The notes below the pieces were generated by a model. It ran no database searches. It was not told the DNA's origin and saw only the letters and a list, made by a program, of their open reading frames with translations. A DNA stretch of 35,185 bases from an uncultured Granulosicoccaceae bacterium (lineage in GTDB: Bacteria; Pseudomonadota; Gammaproteobacteria; Granulosicoccales; Granulosicoccaceae). This document shows positions 7,913-16,652 of this stretch, piece after piece. The number at the start of each line of letters is the position of its first letter. Positions within the stretch are counted from its first letter, which is position 1. A program made the position numbers and the translations under genes. Location: positions 1-35,185 of the forward strand of contig CALHNS010000013.1 of NCBI GenBank assembly GCA_938035125.1, in the 5' to 3' direction.

Positions 7913-8785
7913 TTATAGCCCTTTCCTGTGCTGTTCAATAACTTCGTTTACACCTGGCGTTGGTAGGCCCAAAGCCTGCGCGCGTGCCAGCGACATTTCT
8001 ACGTTCAATGGCACCCCAGCAAGGTCGTTACGCCCTGCTGCTTGAATGTACTCGATAGCATCATGGGCTACCGGAATTTCCCAGAATTTCAACATCATTT
8101 CACCAAATGTGGCGCGATCAACTAATTGGTTACCCGCAATATTGATTACACCGGTTTCATCGCTGTGCGTTAGAGCAAGATGCACAAGGCTCGTTGCCAG
8201 AGCGTCTCGCCACACCGGCTGGCGCATAACATCACTAAATAGCGTTAACGTGTGCCCATCAGCTAACCGATTTGCAAACCCTAGCGTGCCTCGATCTACA
8301 GAATCTAGCCCATAAATCAATGAGGTTCTAACCGCTACGGTGTTGGTATTTGCACTAAGCGCTGCACGTTCGCCATTGGCTTTTGAATGACCATAATCAT
8401 TGATGGGCGATGGATCGGCATCATCGGCATAGGGAGCAGATCGGCCATCGTGCACCATATCGGTGGACACCAACACTAACCGGCAGCCGATGCGGTTTGC
8501 AGCTTCTGCAAGGTAGCCTGTACCGATGTGATTTACAGGCTCCAATAGGGAATCATCAATACCTGGATTGATGGCTGCGGCGTGAATAATCACGGCAGGT
8601 TGAACCGCGTTCACTTGGTTAAATACCGAATCCTTATCGCACAGATCCATTGCACAAGGGTTATAAAGACGGCTTAGTGCACGAGGGTTACGCGCTGTAG
8701 CAACAACTTTTGCCTGTTCGGCTGCAATGGGTAACAATCGCTGCCCTAAATACCCCGTTCCGCCTGTAATTAATATGGTGCTCAT
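7913..8785 (-). CDS. RmlD-like extended SDR, first gene of the carnitine block
   Basis: A 290-residue NAD(P)-binding extended short-chain dehydrogenase of the RmlD (dTDP-4-dehydrorhamnose reductase) type. It has GGTGYLG at 8-14, the STDMVHDG motif (107-114) equivalent to STDYVFDG of RmlD, and the catalytic YGHSK at 131-135. No other sugar-nucleotide gene is in the window, so a rhamnose role is unlikely. It is separated from cdhC by two bases and so is very probably co-transcribed with, and leading, the carnitine genes. Its substrate is unknown; an accessory oxidoreductase acting on a quaternary-ammonium intermediate is a guess. A 115-base gap separates it from pntB. Confidence 0.8.
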   Translation of the reverse strand: MSTILITGGTGYLGQRLLPIAAEQAKVVATARNPRALSRLYNPCAMDLCDKDSVFNQVNAVQPAVIIHAAAINPGIDDSLLEPVNHIGTGYLAEAANRIGCRLVLVSTDMVHDGRSAPYADDADPSPINDYGHSKANGERAALSANTNTVAVRTSLIYGLDSVDRGTLGFANRLADGHTLTLFSDVMRQPVWRDALATSLVHLALTHSDETGVINIAGNQLVDRATFGEMMLKFWEIPVAHDAIEYIQAAGRNDLAGVPLNVEMSLARAQALGLPTPGVNEVIEQHRKGL

Positions 8786-8832
8786 GCGTTCGCATGGTAC
8801 ACCGACCGCGGACGCTAAGACACAACAAATGC

Positions 8833-8865
8833 GCTGTTGGGCAAGCGATTAAACGCCCCAGCAGC
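8833..8865 (-). terminator. Possible terminator downstream of pntB
   Basis: On the minus strand GCTGCTGGGGC (8865-8855) can pair with GCCCAACAGC (8842-8833) with one mismatch and one bulge, followed by ATTTGTTG. It lies between the pntB stop and the RmlD-like gene, where it would attenuate read-through. The stem is imperfect and the T-run is poor. Confidence 0.35.
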
Positions 8866-8900
8866 CTTGTGGAAAGACCGCCGGGGTATCGCTTGTATAA

Positions 8901-10283
8901 CTAGCTGATTTTTTGCAACAACGCATCCACCGAAGCTTTTGCATCGCCATAGAACATGCGTGTGTTCTCTTTGAAAAATAAAGGATTTTCAATGCCTGAG
9001 TAACCCGTGCCTTGACCTCGCTTGGAAACAAACACTTGCTTGGCTTTCCACACTTCCAATACCGGCATACCAGCGATGGGGCTATTCGGATCTTCTTGCG
9101 CTGCAGGGTTCACGATGTCGTTAGAACCAATGACAATGACAACATCGGTTTGTGGGAAATCGTCATTGATTTCGTCCATCTCTAGCACGATGTCATATGG
9201 AACTTTGGCTTCAGCTAACAGCACGTTCATGTGACCCGGCAAACGACCAGCAACAGGATGGATACCGAACCGAACGGTTTTTCCTGCCGCTCGCAAACGA
9301 CGCGTTAATTCAGATACCGATTGCTGTGCTTGTGCAACCGCCATACCGTAGCCTGGCACAATGATGATTTGATCAGCATCGTCTAGTGAAGCAGCAACGC
9401 CGTCGGCATCGATGGCAATTTGCTCACCTTCAATAGCCATAGCCTCGCCACTAGGCCCACCAAAACCACCCAAAATAACCGACAAGAACTTACGGTTCAT
9501 AGCCTTACACATGATGTACGACAGGATGGCACCCGATGATCCGACCAAAGCACCGGTAACAATTAATAGATCGTTACCTAATAAGAAACCCGTGGCAGCG
9601 GCAGCCCAACCTGAATAGGAATTCAGCATTGACACAACAACCGGCATATCGGCACCACCGATAGCTAACACTAAGTGCGCACCAATGATGAACGCAATGA
9701 GTGTCATGAGGTACAGCGTCCAGCTACCTGCGTGGTTCATGTAAAGGAACAGAAGAAATAAACACAAACCCACCATGACGATGTTCAATAGGTGGCGGCC
9801 TGGCAGAATGAGCGCTTTACCATCGACTTTACCCGCCAATTTGGCATAGGCTACGATAGAACCAGTGAAGGTTATCGCACCAATAAACACCCCTAAAAAC
9901 ACTTCCACTTCGTGGATAACGCGTTCGGCATTGGTGGCAAGATCGGGAGGGGAAATATCAGAATTTATGCCGATAAATACGGCCGCTAATCCCACGAACG
10001 AATGAAGCGCTGCGACCAATTCTGGCATGCCCGTCATTTCAACTTTTTGCGCAACATAAACACCTGCCGCAGCACCAATCAACAACATGATGATAAGTAC
10101 AGGGCCCAGTTCAACTCCTGGGCCAAAGATAGTGGCGTAAACGGCTGTGGCCATACCCACTATGCCGAACCATACGCCACGCTTTGCGTTTTCTTGATCG
10201 GACAATCCGCCAAGGGATAAGATAAATAAAACCGTTGACGCGATATACGCAGCGGTTTGCATCTCTGAACTTAAATCAAACAT
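8901..10283 (-). CDS. pntB: NAD(P) transhydrogenase subunit beta
   Basis: A 460-residue PntB, close to E. coli PntB in length. About nine hydrophobic segments fill residues 1-270, followed by the soluble NADP(H)-binding domain III with [15 protein letters not shown] near 307-321, [14 protein letters not shown] near 348, [10 protein letters not shown] near 388 and [16 protein letters not shown] near 427. With PntA it forms the inner-membrane proton-translocating transhydrogenase that uses the proton gradient to drive NADPH formation from NADH. It starts with ATG 15 bases after the pntA stop, and pntA-pntB are clearly one unit. Its place inside a strand of carnitine genes suggests help in disposing of NADH from carnitine dehydrogenase, but that is inferred from position only. 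Confidence 0.96.
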   Translation of the reverse strand: MFDLSSEMQTAAYIASTVLFILSLGGLSDQENAKRGVWFGIVGMATAVYATIFGPGVELGPVLIIMLLIGAAAGVYVAQKVEMTGMPELVAALHSFVGLAAVFIGINSDISPPDLATNAERVIHEVEVFLGVFIGAITFTGSIVAYAKLAGKVDGKALILPGRHLLNIVMVGLCLFLLFLYMNHAGSWTLYLMTLIAFIIGAHLVLAIGGADMPVVVSMLNSYSGWAAAATGFLLGNDLLIVTGALVGSSGAILSYIMCKAMNRKFLSVILGGFGGPSGEAMAIEGEQIAIDADGVAASLDDADQIIIVPGYGMAVAQAQQSVSELTRRLRAAGKTVRFGIHPVAGRLPGHMNVLLAEAKVPYDIVLEMDEINDDFPQTDVVIVIGSNDIVNPAAQEDPNSPIAGMPVLEVWKAKQVFVSKRGQGTGYSGIENPLFFKENTRMFYGDAKASVDALLQKIS

Positions 10284-10298
10284 AGTTATTCTCGCCCT

Positions 10299-11864
10299 TT
10301 AGCTCTTTTGAAACATCTGCAACATGCGTCTTGTGACCATAAAACCACCAACGACGTTGATGGTTGCGATCAAGACTGAGATGCTGGCAAGAATGGTTAC
10401 GATGACACTGGAGGAGCCAATTTGCAGCAAGGCCCCCAAGATGATGATGCCCGAGATAGCATTGGTAACCGCCATCAACGGGGTGTGAAGCGCATGGGAT
10501 ACATTCCAAATGACTTGGAAACCCACAAAAACCGACAACACAAACACAATGAAATGCTTCATGAAGCTTGCTGGCGCATATTGACCAACGAAAAACATCA
10601 ACACAGCACCTATGGCTAATAAACCCACTTGATTGCGCCCAGCGCGTTTAACCGCCGCGGCTTCTTCGGCAGCAATTTCTTCTGGTGTCTTTTCAGGCAC
10701 CGAAGGCTTTTGAGCTGCAATCGCTTGCACTTTTGGAGGGGGTGGCGGGAACGTCACATCGCCTTCAAAGGCAACCGTTGCACCGCGGATCACATCGTCT
10801 TCCATGTCGTGCACCACCACACCGTCTTTTTCAGGGGTAAGGTCGTGGATCATGTGGCGAATGTTAGTGGAGTAAAGCTCAGAACTTTGGGTAGCCATGC
10901 GGCTTGGAAAATCCGAATAACCAATGACCGTAACGCCGTTGTCGGTCACAATCTTCTCATCGGGCACGGTGGCATCGCAGTTACCGCCTCGTTCAGCAGC
11001 CAAATCGACAACCACAGAACCGCGCTTCATCGCAGCCACCATATCAGCCAACCACAATTTAGGCGCATCACGCCCAGGAATTAACGCCGTGGTTATAACG
11101 ATATCCACATCAGGTGCTTGTTCACGAAATAGCGCCAATTGTTTTTCACGAAATTCAGGGCTGGAAGGTGCTGCGTATCCACCGGTTGCCGCACCGTCGC
11201 TGGCATCATCAAAATCTAGGAAAAGAAATTCAGCCCCCATGGATTCAATTTGTTCAGCCACTTCGGGGCGAACATCAAACGCTCGAACGATGGCGCCTAA
11301 AGACTGCGCTGCACCGATGGCTGCAAGCCCTGCCACGCCAGCGCCAATTACCAATACCTTTGCCGGAGGCACCTTACCCGCAGCAGTAATTTGTCCTGTA
11401 AAAAAACGAGGGAAATTGTTGCCCGCTTCAATAACGGCCCGATAGCCTGCTATGTTTGCCATGGACGACAGGGCATCCATTTTCTGCGCGCGGCTGATTC
11501 GCGGCACCATATCCATCGCAATGACGTTAGCACCTGTTCTGGACACGGCATTCAAAAGCTCTTCGGACTGGCCCGGCCAGAAAAAAGAGATGAGCGTTTT
11601 GCCCTTGGTAAGCATCCTGACTTCATCGTCGTTCGGCCCACGCACTTTGGTTATGAAATCGGATTGATTGAATAATTCAGCTGCGCTGTTCACAACGGTG
11701 ACACCCGCCTCTCTATAGGCATCGTCTGTAAAACCCGCCGCTTGTCCAGCATTCGATTCAACTAAACAGTTATGCCCCAGCTTTTGCAACTGGGCTGCCG
11801 ATGCGGGGGTTAACGCTACTCGCGCCTCTCCAGCAAAGGTTTCGCGCGGGGTTCCTATATTCAC
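10299..11864 (-). CDS. pntA: NAD(P) transhydrogenase subunit alpha
   Basis: A 521-residue PntA in the undivided E. coli form: domain I (alanine-dehydrogenase-like NAD-binding, about 1-380), a proline- and alanine-rich linker (PPPPPKVQ near 380, then a charged helix), and about four membrane segments in the last 110 residues. Marks include MNIGTPRE at the start, PRISRAQKMDALSSMANIAG near 132-151 and VIGAGVAGLAAIGAA near 172. Many alphaproteobacteria split this subunit in two, so the fusion favours a gammaproteobacterium. The start is GTG at 11864 with AAGGA eight bases upstream, and the N-terminus aligns with E. coli PntA from residue 1. There are 73 bases between it and the upstream CoA-transferase gene. 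Confidence 0.96.
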   Translation of the reverse strand: MNIGTPRETFAGEARVALTPASAAQLQKLGHNCLVESNAGQAAGFTDDAYREAGVTVVNSAAELFNQSDFITKVRGPNDDEVRMLTKGKTLISFFWPGQSEELLNAVSRTGANVIAMDMVPRISRAQKMDALSSMANIAGYRAVIEAGNNFPRFFTGQITAAGKVPPAKVLVIGAGVAGLAAIGAAQSLGAIVRAFDVRPEVAEQIESMGAEFLFLDFDDASDGAATGGYAAPSSPEFREKQLALFREQAPDVDIVITTALIPGRDAPKLWLADMVAAMKRGSVVVDLAAERGGNCDATVPDEKIVTDNGVTVIGYSDFPSRMATQSSELYSTNIRHMIHDLTPEKDGVVVHDMEDDVIRGATVAFEGDVTFPPPPPKVQAIAAQKPSVPEKTPEEIAAEEAAAVKRAGRNQVGLLAIGAVLMFFVGQYAPASFMKHFIVFVLSVFVGFQVIWNVSHALHTPLMAVTNAISGIIILGALLQIGSSSVIVTILASISVLIATINVVGGFMVTRRMLQMFQKS

Positions 11865-11937
11865 TAACGCTTTCCTTTAGTCATATTAATTTCAGTTGTA
11901 TTGTGGCGACTTTCAAACACCGAGGCAACCGAAGGCA

Positions 11938-13167
11938 TTAGCCAATCACGCCATCGTCTCGGAGTTGATCCAATGCTTTGGCAGACAATCCGAGCGTTTG
12001 TTCCAACACGGTATCGGTACCCTCGCCCAAAACGGGCGGTGGATGGCGATAGGTTGCCGGTGTTTTAGATAATTGCACAGGAAAGCCCACCGAATCGATG
12101 CGTACGCCATCGGAGCGAACTTGTGAGACTTTGAGATTGCGGGCATCGACATGCGGGTCTTCTAGCACTTCATTAACCTGACGTATCGGCCCAGCAGGTA
12201 CATTGGCTGTTTCTAATGCTTGAAGCAACGTATCGCGCTGCCATTGTTTAAGTACTGGCTCTAGGATGTCATCCAACGCTCGTCGGTGCGTGACCCGCTG
12301 CGGGTTGGTTTTAAAACGCTCATCATCACTTAATTCAGCGCGTTCAATGACCTGACAAAAACGTTGAAACTGTCCATCGTTTCCAACCGCTAAGATGAAA
12401 TGACCATCAGCTACGGCATAGGCTTTGTACGGCACGATGTTAGGGTGCTCATTTCCCATTCGCTGTGGCACTTGATTACCCACTAACCAATTACTGCCTT
12501 GGTTAGCCAGCATGGCTATTTGCGAATCCAGCAAAGAGCAATCAATGTGTTGACCCACACCACTTTGCTCTCGATGAAACAACGCAGCTTGAATTGCATT
12601 GGCTGCATAAAGCCCGGTAAATAAGTCACATATAGCCACCCCGGTTTTCATAGGCTGCGCACCAGGCTGACCATCAGGAGCACCGGTTATGCTCATCAAA
12701 CCTCCCATGGCTTGAATCAAAAAATCGTAGCCTGGACGCGATGCATAGGGCCCCGTGCTGCCAAATCCTGAAATGGAACAGTAGATAAGTTTGGGGTTAA
12801 TGTCACATAAGGATTTTGCGTCTAAGCCGTATTTTTCTAACCCACCCACTTTAAAATTTTGCACCACAACATCGGCTGTTTTTACCATATCAACTACGAG
12901 CCTTGCGCCATCAGATTTTGCAAAATCGATACACACAGAACGTTTATTTCGGTTGCAGGAGGTGAAGTAAGCCGCATCACTATCCGCACCGGCCACAAAC
13001 GGAGGCCCCCAAGCGCGCGTGCCGTCGCCATCATTAGGTGATTCAATTTTGATCACTTCTGCGCCTAAATCCGCCAGCACTTGAGTGGCCCAAGGCCCTG
13101 CGAGAATTCGGCTGAGATCAATCACTCGAATACCTTCAAGCGCGCCATTAGCCTCGTTTGAACTCAT
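11938..13167 (-). CDS. CaiB/BaiF family class III CoA-transferase
   Basis: A 409-residue family III CoA-transferase, moving CoA between carboxylic acids through an enzyme-aspartyl intermediate. Marks: RVIDLSRILAGPWATQ near the N-terminus, NRNKRSVCIDFAK near 75, the GYDFLIQAMGGLMSITG region carrying the presumed catalytic Asp, and GNEHPNIVPYKAYAV. The pattern is closer to the succinyl-CoA:glutarate transferase (SUGCT/GcdG) branch than to E. coli CaiB. A role in carnitine or butyrobetaine activation is therefore possible from position but not shown. The longest frame opens with TTG at 13179; I prefer the in-frame ATG at 13167 (MSSNEANG). It is divergent from acuI, with about 110 bases between them. 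Confidence 0.87.
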   Translation of the reverse strand: MSSNEANGALEGIRVIDLSRILAGPWATQVLADLGAEVIKIESPNDGDGTRAWGPPFVAGADSDAAYFTSCNRNKRSVCIDFAKSDGARLVVDMVKTADVVVQNFKVGGLEKYGLDAKSLCDINPKLIYCSISGFGSTGPYASRPGYDFLIQAMGGLMSITGAPDGQPGAQPMKTGVAICDLFTGLYAANAIQAALFHREQSGVGQHIDCSLLDSQIAMLANQGSNWLVGNQVPQRMGNEHPNIVPYKAYAVADGHFILAVGNDGQFQRFCQVIERAELSDDERFKTNPQRVTHRRALDDILEPVLKQWQRDTLLQALETANVPAGPIRQVNEVLEDPHVDARNLKVSQVRSDGVRIDSVGFPVQLSKTPATYRHPPPVLGEGTDTVLEQTLGLSAKALDQLRDDGVIG

Positions 13168-13279
13168 TGATTTACCCAATTTGGAGTGAGGAATAAGGAA
13201 AACGGTCTATCATGCTGCAAAAGCAACTAACACTGGTGCCATTCTTGTGAATGCGCCGCCACCCTAACAGGAGAAAACC

Positions 13280-14272
13280 ATGAGTTTCAAGGCACTCGTC
13301 GTTAACCAAGATGCTGAGAAGAACACCAGCGCAGCCGTAGAGGAACTCGATATAGATCAATTGCCTGAGGGCAATGTGGTCGTAGCCGTTGAATACTCCA
13401 CGGTGAACTACAAAGATGGGCTATGTATTGGCCCAGGTGGCGGCTTAGTTAGAAATTACCCCCACATCCCAGGAATCGACTTCGCAGGAACCGTGGAATC
13501 AAGCGATGACGATCGATACAAGGCAGGAGATTCTGTCGTTCTCACTGGTTGGCGCGTAGGCGAAGCACACTGGGGTGGCTATGCACAAAAAGCTCGCGTT
13601 TCAGCCGATTGGTTGGTGCCTTTGCCCGCCGGATTAAGCACCCGCCAAGCCATGGCTGTGGGAACCGCTGGCTTAACATCAATGTTAGCCATCAATGCGC
13701 TTGAAGCACACGGCTTAAAGCCTGGTGGAAAACCTGTGCTCGTTACTGGCGCCGCTGGCGGTGTGGGTTCTGTGGCCACCTCCATTCTTTCGGCCTTAGG
13801 CTATGAGGTTGCTGCCGTAACAGGGCGTGCCGAAGCCAGTGATTATTTAAAGTCATTAGGGGCAACAGAAATTGTCATGCGCGACACCATCAATGAAACG
13901 GTTAAACGCCCGCTAGAATCAGAATCTTGGTCGGGTTGTGTTGATGCGGTGGGCGGCGATATGTTGGCGCGCCTCTTAGGTCAGATGGAGTACGGTGCAT
14001 CGGTTGCCGCGGTAGGTTTAGCAGGTGGTGCCCAACTTCCCGCAACCGTCATTCCGTTCTTACTTCGTGGCGTGAATTTATTAGGCATTGATAGTGTTAT
14101 GCAGCCGTATGAAAATCGCGTTATCGCATGGGAACGTATCGCCAGCACATTGCCCAAAGAAATCTTAGAAGCAATGATCAGTGAAGCCACCTTGGCTGAT
14201 TTACCCAGCTTGGGTAAAGATATTTTAAAAGGGCAAGTACGCGGGCGCGTAGTGGTTGACGTTAACGCATAA
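13280..14272 (+). CDS. acuI: Acrylyl-CoA reductase (NADPH) / YhdH-type quinone oxidoreductase
   Basis: A 330-residue zinc-free MDR-superfamily oxidoreductase, alignable throughout with E. coli AcuI/YhdH: NYKDGL near residue 44, PHIPGIDFAGTV near 60, GWRVGEAHWGG near 90, the NADPH-binding GAAGGVGS near 155, and QVRGRVVVDVN at the end. AcuI reduces toxic acryloyl-CoA to propionyl-CoA with NADPH, for example during DMSP or 3-hydroxypropionate metabolism. No DMSP lyase is in the window, so the acrylate source is unknown. A good ribosome site (AGGAG seven bases before ATG) supports the start. It probably forms a two-gene unit with the flavin-reductase-like gene 25 bases downstream. Confidence 0.9.
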   Translation: MSFKALVVNQDAEKNTSAAVEELDIDQLPEGNVVVAVEYSTVNYKDGLCIGPGGGLVRNYPHIPGIDFAGTVESSDDDRYKAGDSVVLTGWRVGEAHWGGYAQKARVSADWLVPLPAGLSTRQAMAVGTAGLTSMLAINALEAHGLKPGGKPVLVTGAAGGVGSVATSILSALGYEVAAVTGRAEASDYLKSLGATEIVMRDTINETVKRPLESESWSGCVDAVGGDMLARLLGQMEYGASVAAVGLAGGAQLPATVIPFLLRGVNLLGIDSVMQPYENRVIAWERIASTLPKEILEAMISEATLADLPSLGKDILKGQVRGRVVVDVNA

Positions 14273-14297
14273 GCCATAAAGGATATTAAAAACTGCC

Positions 14298-14900
14298 ATG
14301 TTTTATTCAGCCGATGAACCCTGCCCGCTTCCTTACAACCCGCTGAAAGCGATCATTGCGCCTAGGCCTATAGGTTGGATATCAACGTTAGATGAACATG
14401 GCGTTGTGAACCTAGCGCCGTATAGTTTTTTTAACGCTGTGAATACCGTGCCAGGGATTTTAATGTTTTCTAGTGAAGGATTAAAAGATTCAGCACGCAA
14501 TGCAGCGTCTTCGGGTGAATTTGTGTTTTCGTTGTCGACCGCACCACTGCAACAACAAATGAACGCCACCAGTGAAGGTGTTGCTGCTGATGTTGATGAA
14601 TATGAACTGGCAGGGCTTACCAAAGCCGATTGTGTACACGTTAAAGCCCCGCGCGTTGGGGAAAGCCCTGCCTCATTTGAATGTAAAACTCTGCAGGTTC
14701 AAACATTAACAGCATTAGATGGCACCGCAATTGATACACACCTTGTGTACGGTCAAATAATTGGTGTGCACATTGATGATAACTATTTAACCGATGCCGG
14801 TTTATTTGATACCGCGAAAGCTCAACCCTTAGCCCGTTGCGGATACCGCGACTTTTCATCGGTTAATCAGGTGTTTGAGTTAATTCGTCCAGACGATTAA
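14298..14900 (+). CDS. Flavin-reductase-like FMN-binding split-barrel protein
   Basis: A 200-residue flavoredoxin/flavin-reductase-like protein. The N-terminal half has the family pattern YNPLKAIIAPRPIGWIS (about 14-30) followed by NLAPYSFFNAVNTVPG (about 38-53), which builds the FMN site. The physiological substrate is not predictable; members are flavin reductases, FMN-binding redox proteins or partners of two-component monooxygenases. AAGGAT upstream supports the ATG at 14298. It lies 25 bases after acuI on the same strand. Its last 38 bases overlap the 3' end of chaC on the opposite strand, so neither gene has room for its own terminator. Confidence 0.83.
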   Translation: MFYSADEPCPLPYNPLKAIIAPRPIGWISTLDEHGVVNLAPYSFFNAVNTVPGILMFSSEGLKDSARNAASSGEFVFSLSTAPLQQQMNATSEGVAADVDEYELAGLTKADCVHVKAPRVGESPASFECKTLQVQTLTALDGTAIDTHLVYGQIIGVHIDDNYLTDAGLFDTAKAQPLARCGYRDFSSVNQVFELIRPDD

Positions 14901-15414
14901 GTTCAACGGCCACTTGCGTGATGTGTGCATCGTGAATACCATCTTTTGTTAACGCATCGTGCAACTCCCAAACATAATCTTTGTTTGCACCCGATGGCCC
15001 GTGTGCATAATAAATTTGTTTTGCAATGGCTTGAATTGAATCATCGCCTAACCACGCTGGGTTATTTTCAGGTGCGATGTATGTGAGCGCTTTTATGATG
15101 CCAAATTCGTCGGTAGAAACATCCAACCACTGACGTTCATAGCCATTTTTCTCCCGATAATCTAATTCATCTAAGGTTTTATTCACATGTTCTTCAGCGA
15201 TTTGAAACACTCGCCCTGCGCACAAGGCATCGCGCTTAGGAACAAGCGTTAATACACGCCCTGGGGCATCAATCGTGCCGCGATGATCGTGCGAACCCTG
15301 CCAGAATCGTCTTGCCCAATGCAAAGCGGTTGCATTAACCGCCAGTTGGTATTGCATGGCTGGGCGCCATATTAATGATCCATAGCCAAACACCCACAAC
15401 GGCGAGTGTTTCAT
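14863..15414 (-). CDS. chaC: Gamma-glutamylcyclotransferase, ChaC family
   Basis: A 183-residue ChaC-type glutathione-specific gamma-glutamylcyclotransferase, predicted to degrade glutathione to 5-oxoproline and Cys-Gly in the cytosol. The substrate-binding motif VFGYGSLIWRP is at 8-18 and the catalytic glutamate is E88 in LDYREKNGY. Its ATG overlaps the TGA of the upstream dehydrogenase gene (ATGA at 15411-15414), so the two are translationally coupled, an odd pairing of an exported dehydrogenase with a cytosolic glutathione enzyme. The gene's last 38 bases overlap the flavin-reductase-like gene on the plus strand. Confidence 0.9.
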   Translation of the reverse strand: MKHSPLWVFGYGSLIWRPAMQYQLAVNATALHWARRFWQGSHDHRGTIDAPGRVLTLVPKRDALCAGRVFQIAEEHVNKTLDELDYREKNGYERQWLDVSTDEFGIIKALTYIAPENNPAWLGDDSIQAIAKQIYYAHGPSGANKDYVWELHDALTKDGIHDAHITQVAVELNRLDELTQTPD

Positions 15415-16652
15415 TGAGTGGGCTTCAATTGGAATAAACCATGAATTCCACCATCACTGGTAAAAAATAAAGAACCGTCTTCTCCAAACGCCACCCCCAT
15501 TGGCCGAGCCCAACGCGAGCCATCTTCTAGCTGAAAACCTTCAATGAAAGGATGAACATCGCCTGTGGCCTCGCCTTGCTCATCGAATTCCACACGCACA
15601 AGCATGGGCTCACGACGGCTGGCAGGGTCGCCTCGGCCCGTGCCGTCAGATGTTGCCCACGAACCATGCAAGGCGACTATGGCATCGTGACGAAAAGACT
15701 CCCATGCAGCATTGCTCGTGCGAATAAAACCAACATCCATCGGCGCAATGCGAGCGGGGAACGTGGCTACTGGCATAACAACTTCAGCACCGGGTCGAGG
15801 CGGTGGTTTACTAATGCAAGGGTCTTGCATTAACTGATTGCCATTCCATTGAAACCATGGCATGCCGTGAAACGAATTCTTTGTGACTTTGGCAAAACTT
15901 TCACGCGGTAGTTCATAGCCTAAATGATCAGGGCCATTGTTACTGGCGTACATTATCTTCGATTGCGGATGCCAATCAAAACCCACTGGGTTTCGCAGCC
16001 CGTTGGCATAAGGGGTCAAGCGATGGGTGTTTTGTTGCGACGTTGTTGCCTCTTTGTTCTGCGTTATGGCGTCAAGTACAAACAAGCCTCCACGCTGTGC
16101 ATTCCACGGATAGCTATTGTCTAAATATTCATTGCTGCAATTACCCGTTATGCCCAGTGAAACATATAAGCGGTTATCCGGGCCAAGTTTCAACGTTCGG
16201 CTATTGTGCCCACCGCCACCTGGCAAAGCGCTCACTTTTTCAAAATCACTATTGTCCAATGGCAATGATTGATTGTCGTTATCGATTGGCCAAGGGGTTC
16301 GAATAACGCCTGATGTATGGGCAACATACAAGTAAGCTTCAAAAACAACCACGCTGTGTGGGTAGTCATTTAAAACGGCAATCTCAATGGGGAAATTGTA
16401 CGGTGCATCCAGTTGGTAAACCGAGCCTGATTTACTGCCAATAAGAAGAGAATTATCGTAACGATGGATCACCCTAGGCCCAGACAAATCGGTGGTGAGC
16501 ATTTGAAGCTCAAAACCCTTGGGAACTCGCACAGAGAATTTTTCAGAATTTATCTCAATGTTCTGTTTTACAAGCTCTTGAGCAATGGCCGATGACAGTG
16601 CCACCATTGAGCTAAAAATAAGGAAAATACCGGTGTTTTTAATCAATCTCAT
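15411..16652 (-). CDS. Exported sorbosone/glucose dehydrogenase-like beta-propeller (PQQ type)
   Basis: A 413-residue exported protein of the glucose/sorbosone dehydrogenase (six-bladed quinoprotein propeller) family. Residues 1-24 form a signal peptide ending SSAIA-QE, placing it in the periplasm. Family marks are LPGGGGHNSRTLKLGPDNRLYVSLG near 145-165 (the HNSR histidine is the likely catalytic base), YANGLRNPVGFDWHP near 215 and RPMGVAFGEDGSLFFTSDGG near the C-terminus. PQQ binding is family-based inference; the sugar or alcohol substrate is unknown. AAGG seven bases before ATG supports the start. It heads a coupled pair with chaC and is divergent from the large lipoprotein gene across the octamer repeat. 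Confidence 0.82.
   Translation of the reverse strand: MRLIKNTGIFLIFSSMVALSSAIAQELVKQNIEINSEKFSVRVPKGFELQMLTTDLSGPRVIHRYDNSLLIGSKSGSVYQLDAPYNFPIEIAVLNDYPHSVVVFEAYLYVAHTSGVIRTPWPIDNDNQSLPLDNSDFEKVSALPGGGGHNSRTLKLGPDNRLYVSLGITGNCSNEYLDNSYPWNAQRGGLFVLDAITQNKEATTSQQNTHRLTPYANGLRNPVGFDWHPQSKIMYASNNGPDHLGYELPRESFAKVTKNSFHGMPWFQWNGNQLMQDPCISKPPPRPGAEVVMPVATFPARIAPMDVGFIRTSNAAWESFRHDAIVALHGSWATSDGTGRGDPASRREPMLVRVEFDEQGEATGDVHPFIEGFQLEDGSRWARPMGVAFGEDGSLFFTSDGGIHGLFQLKPTQ

Noticed and set aside
7913..8785. Rhamnose biosynthesis gene
   Set aside because: No rmlA, rmlB or rmlC or other sugar-nucleotide gene is nearby, and it is tightly linked to cdhC.
10629..11445. Long plus-strand frames of 151 and 173 residues
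   Set aside because: They lie antisense to pntA, which is unambiguous by homology; the products have no family character.
11938..13167. Calling the CoA-transferase CaiB outright
   Set aside because: Sequence pattern is closer to glutarate/SUGCT-type transferases; only position suggests carnitine.
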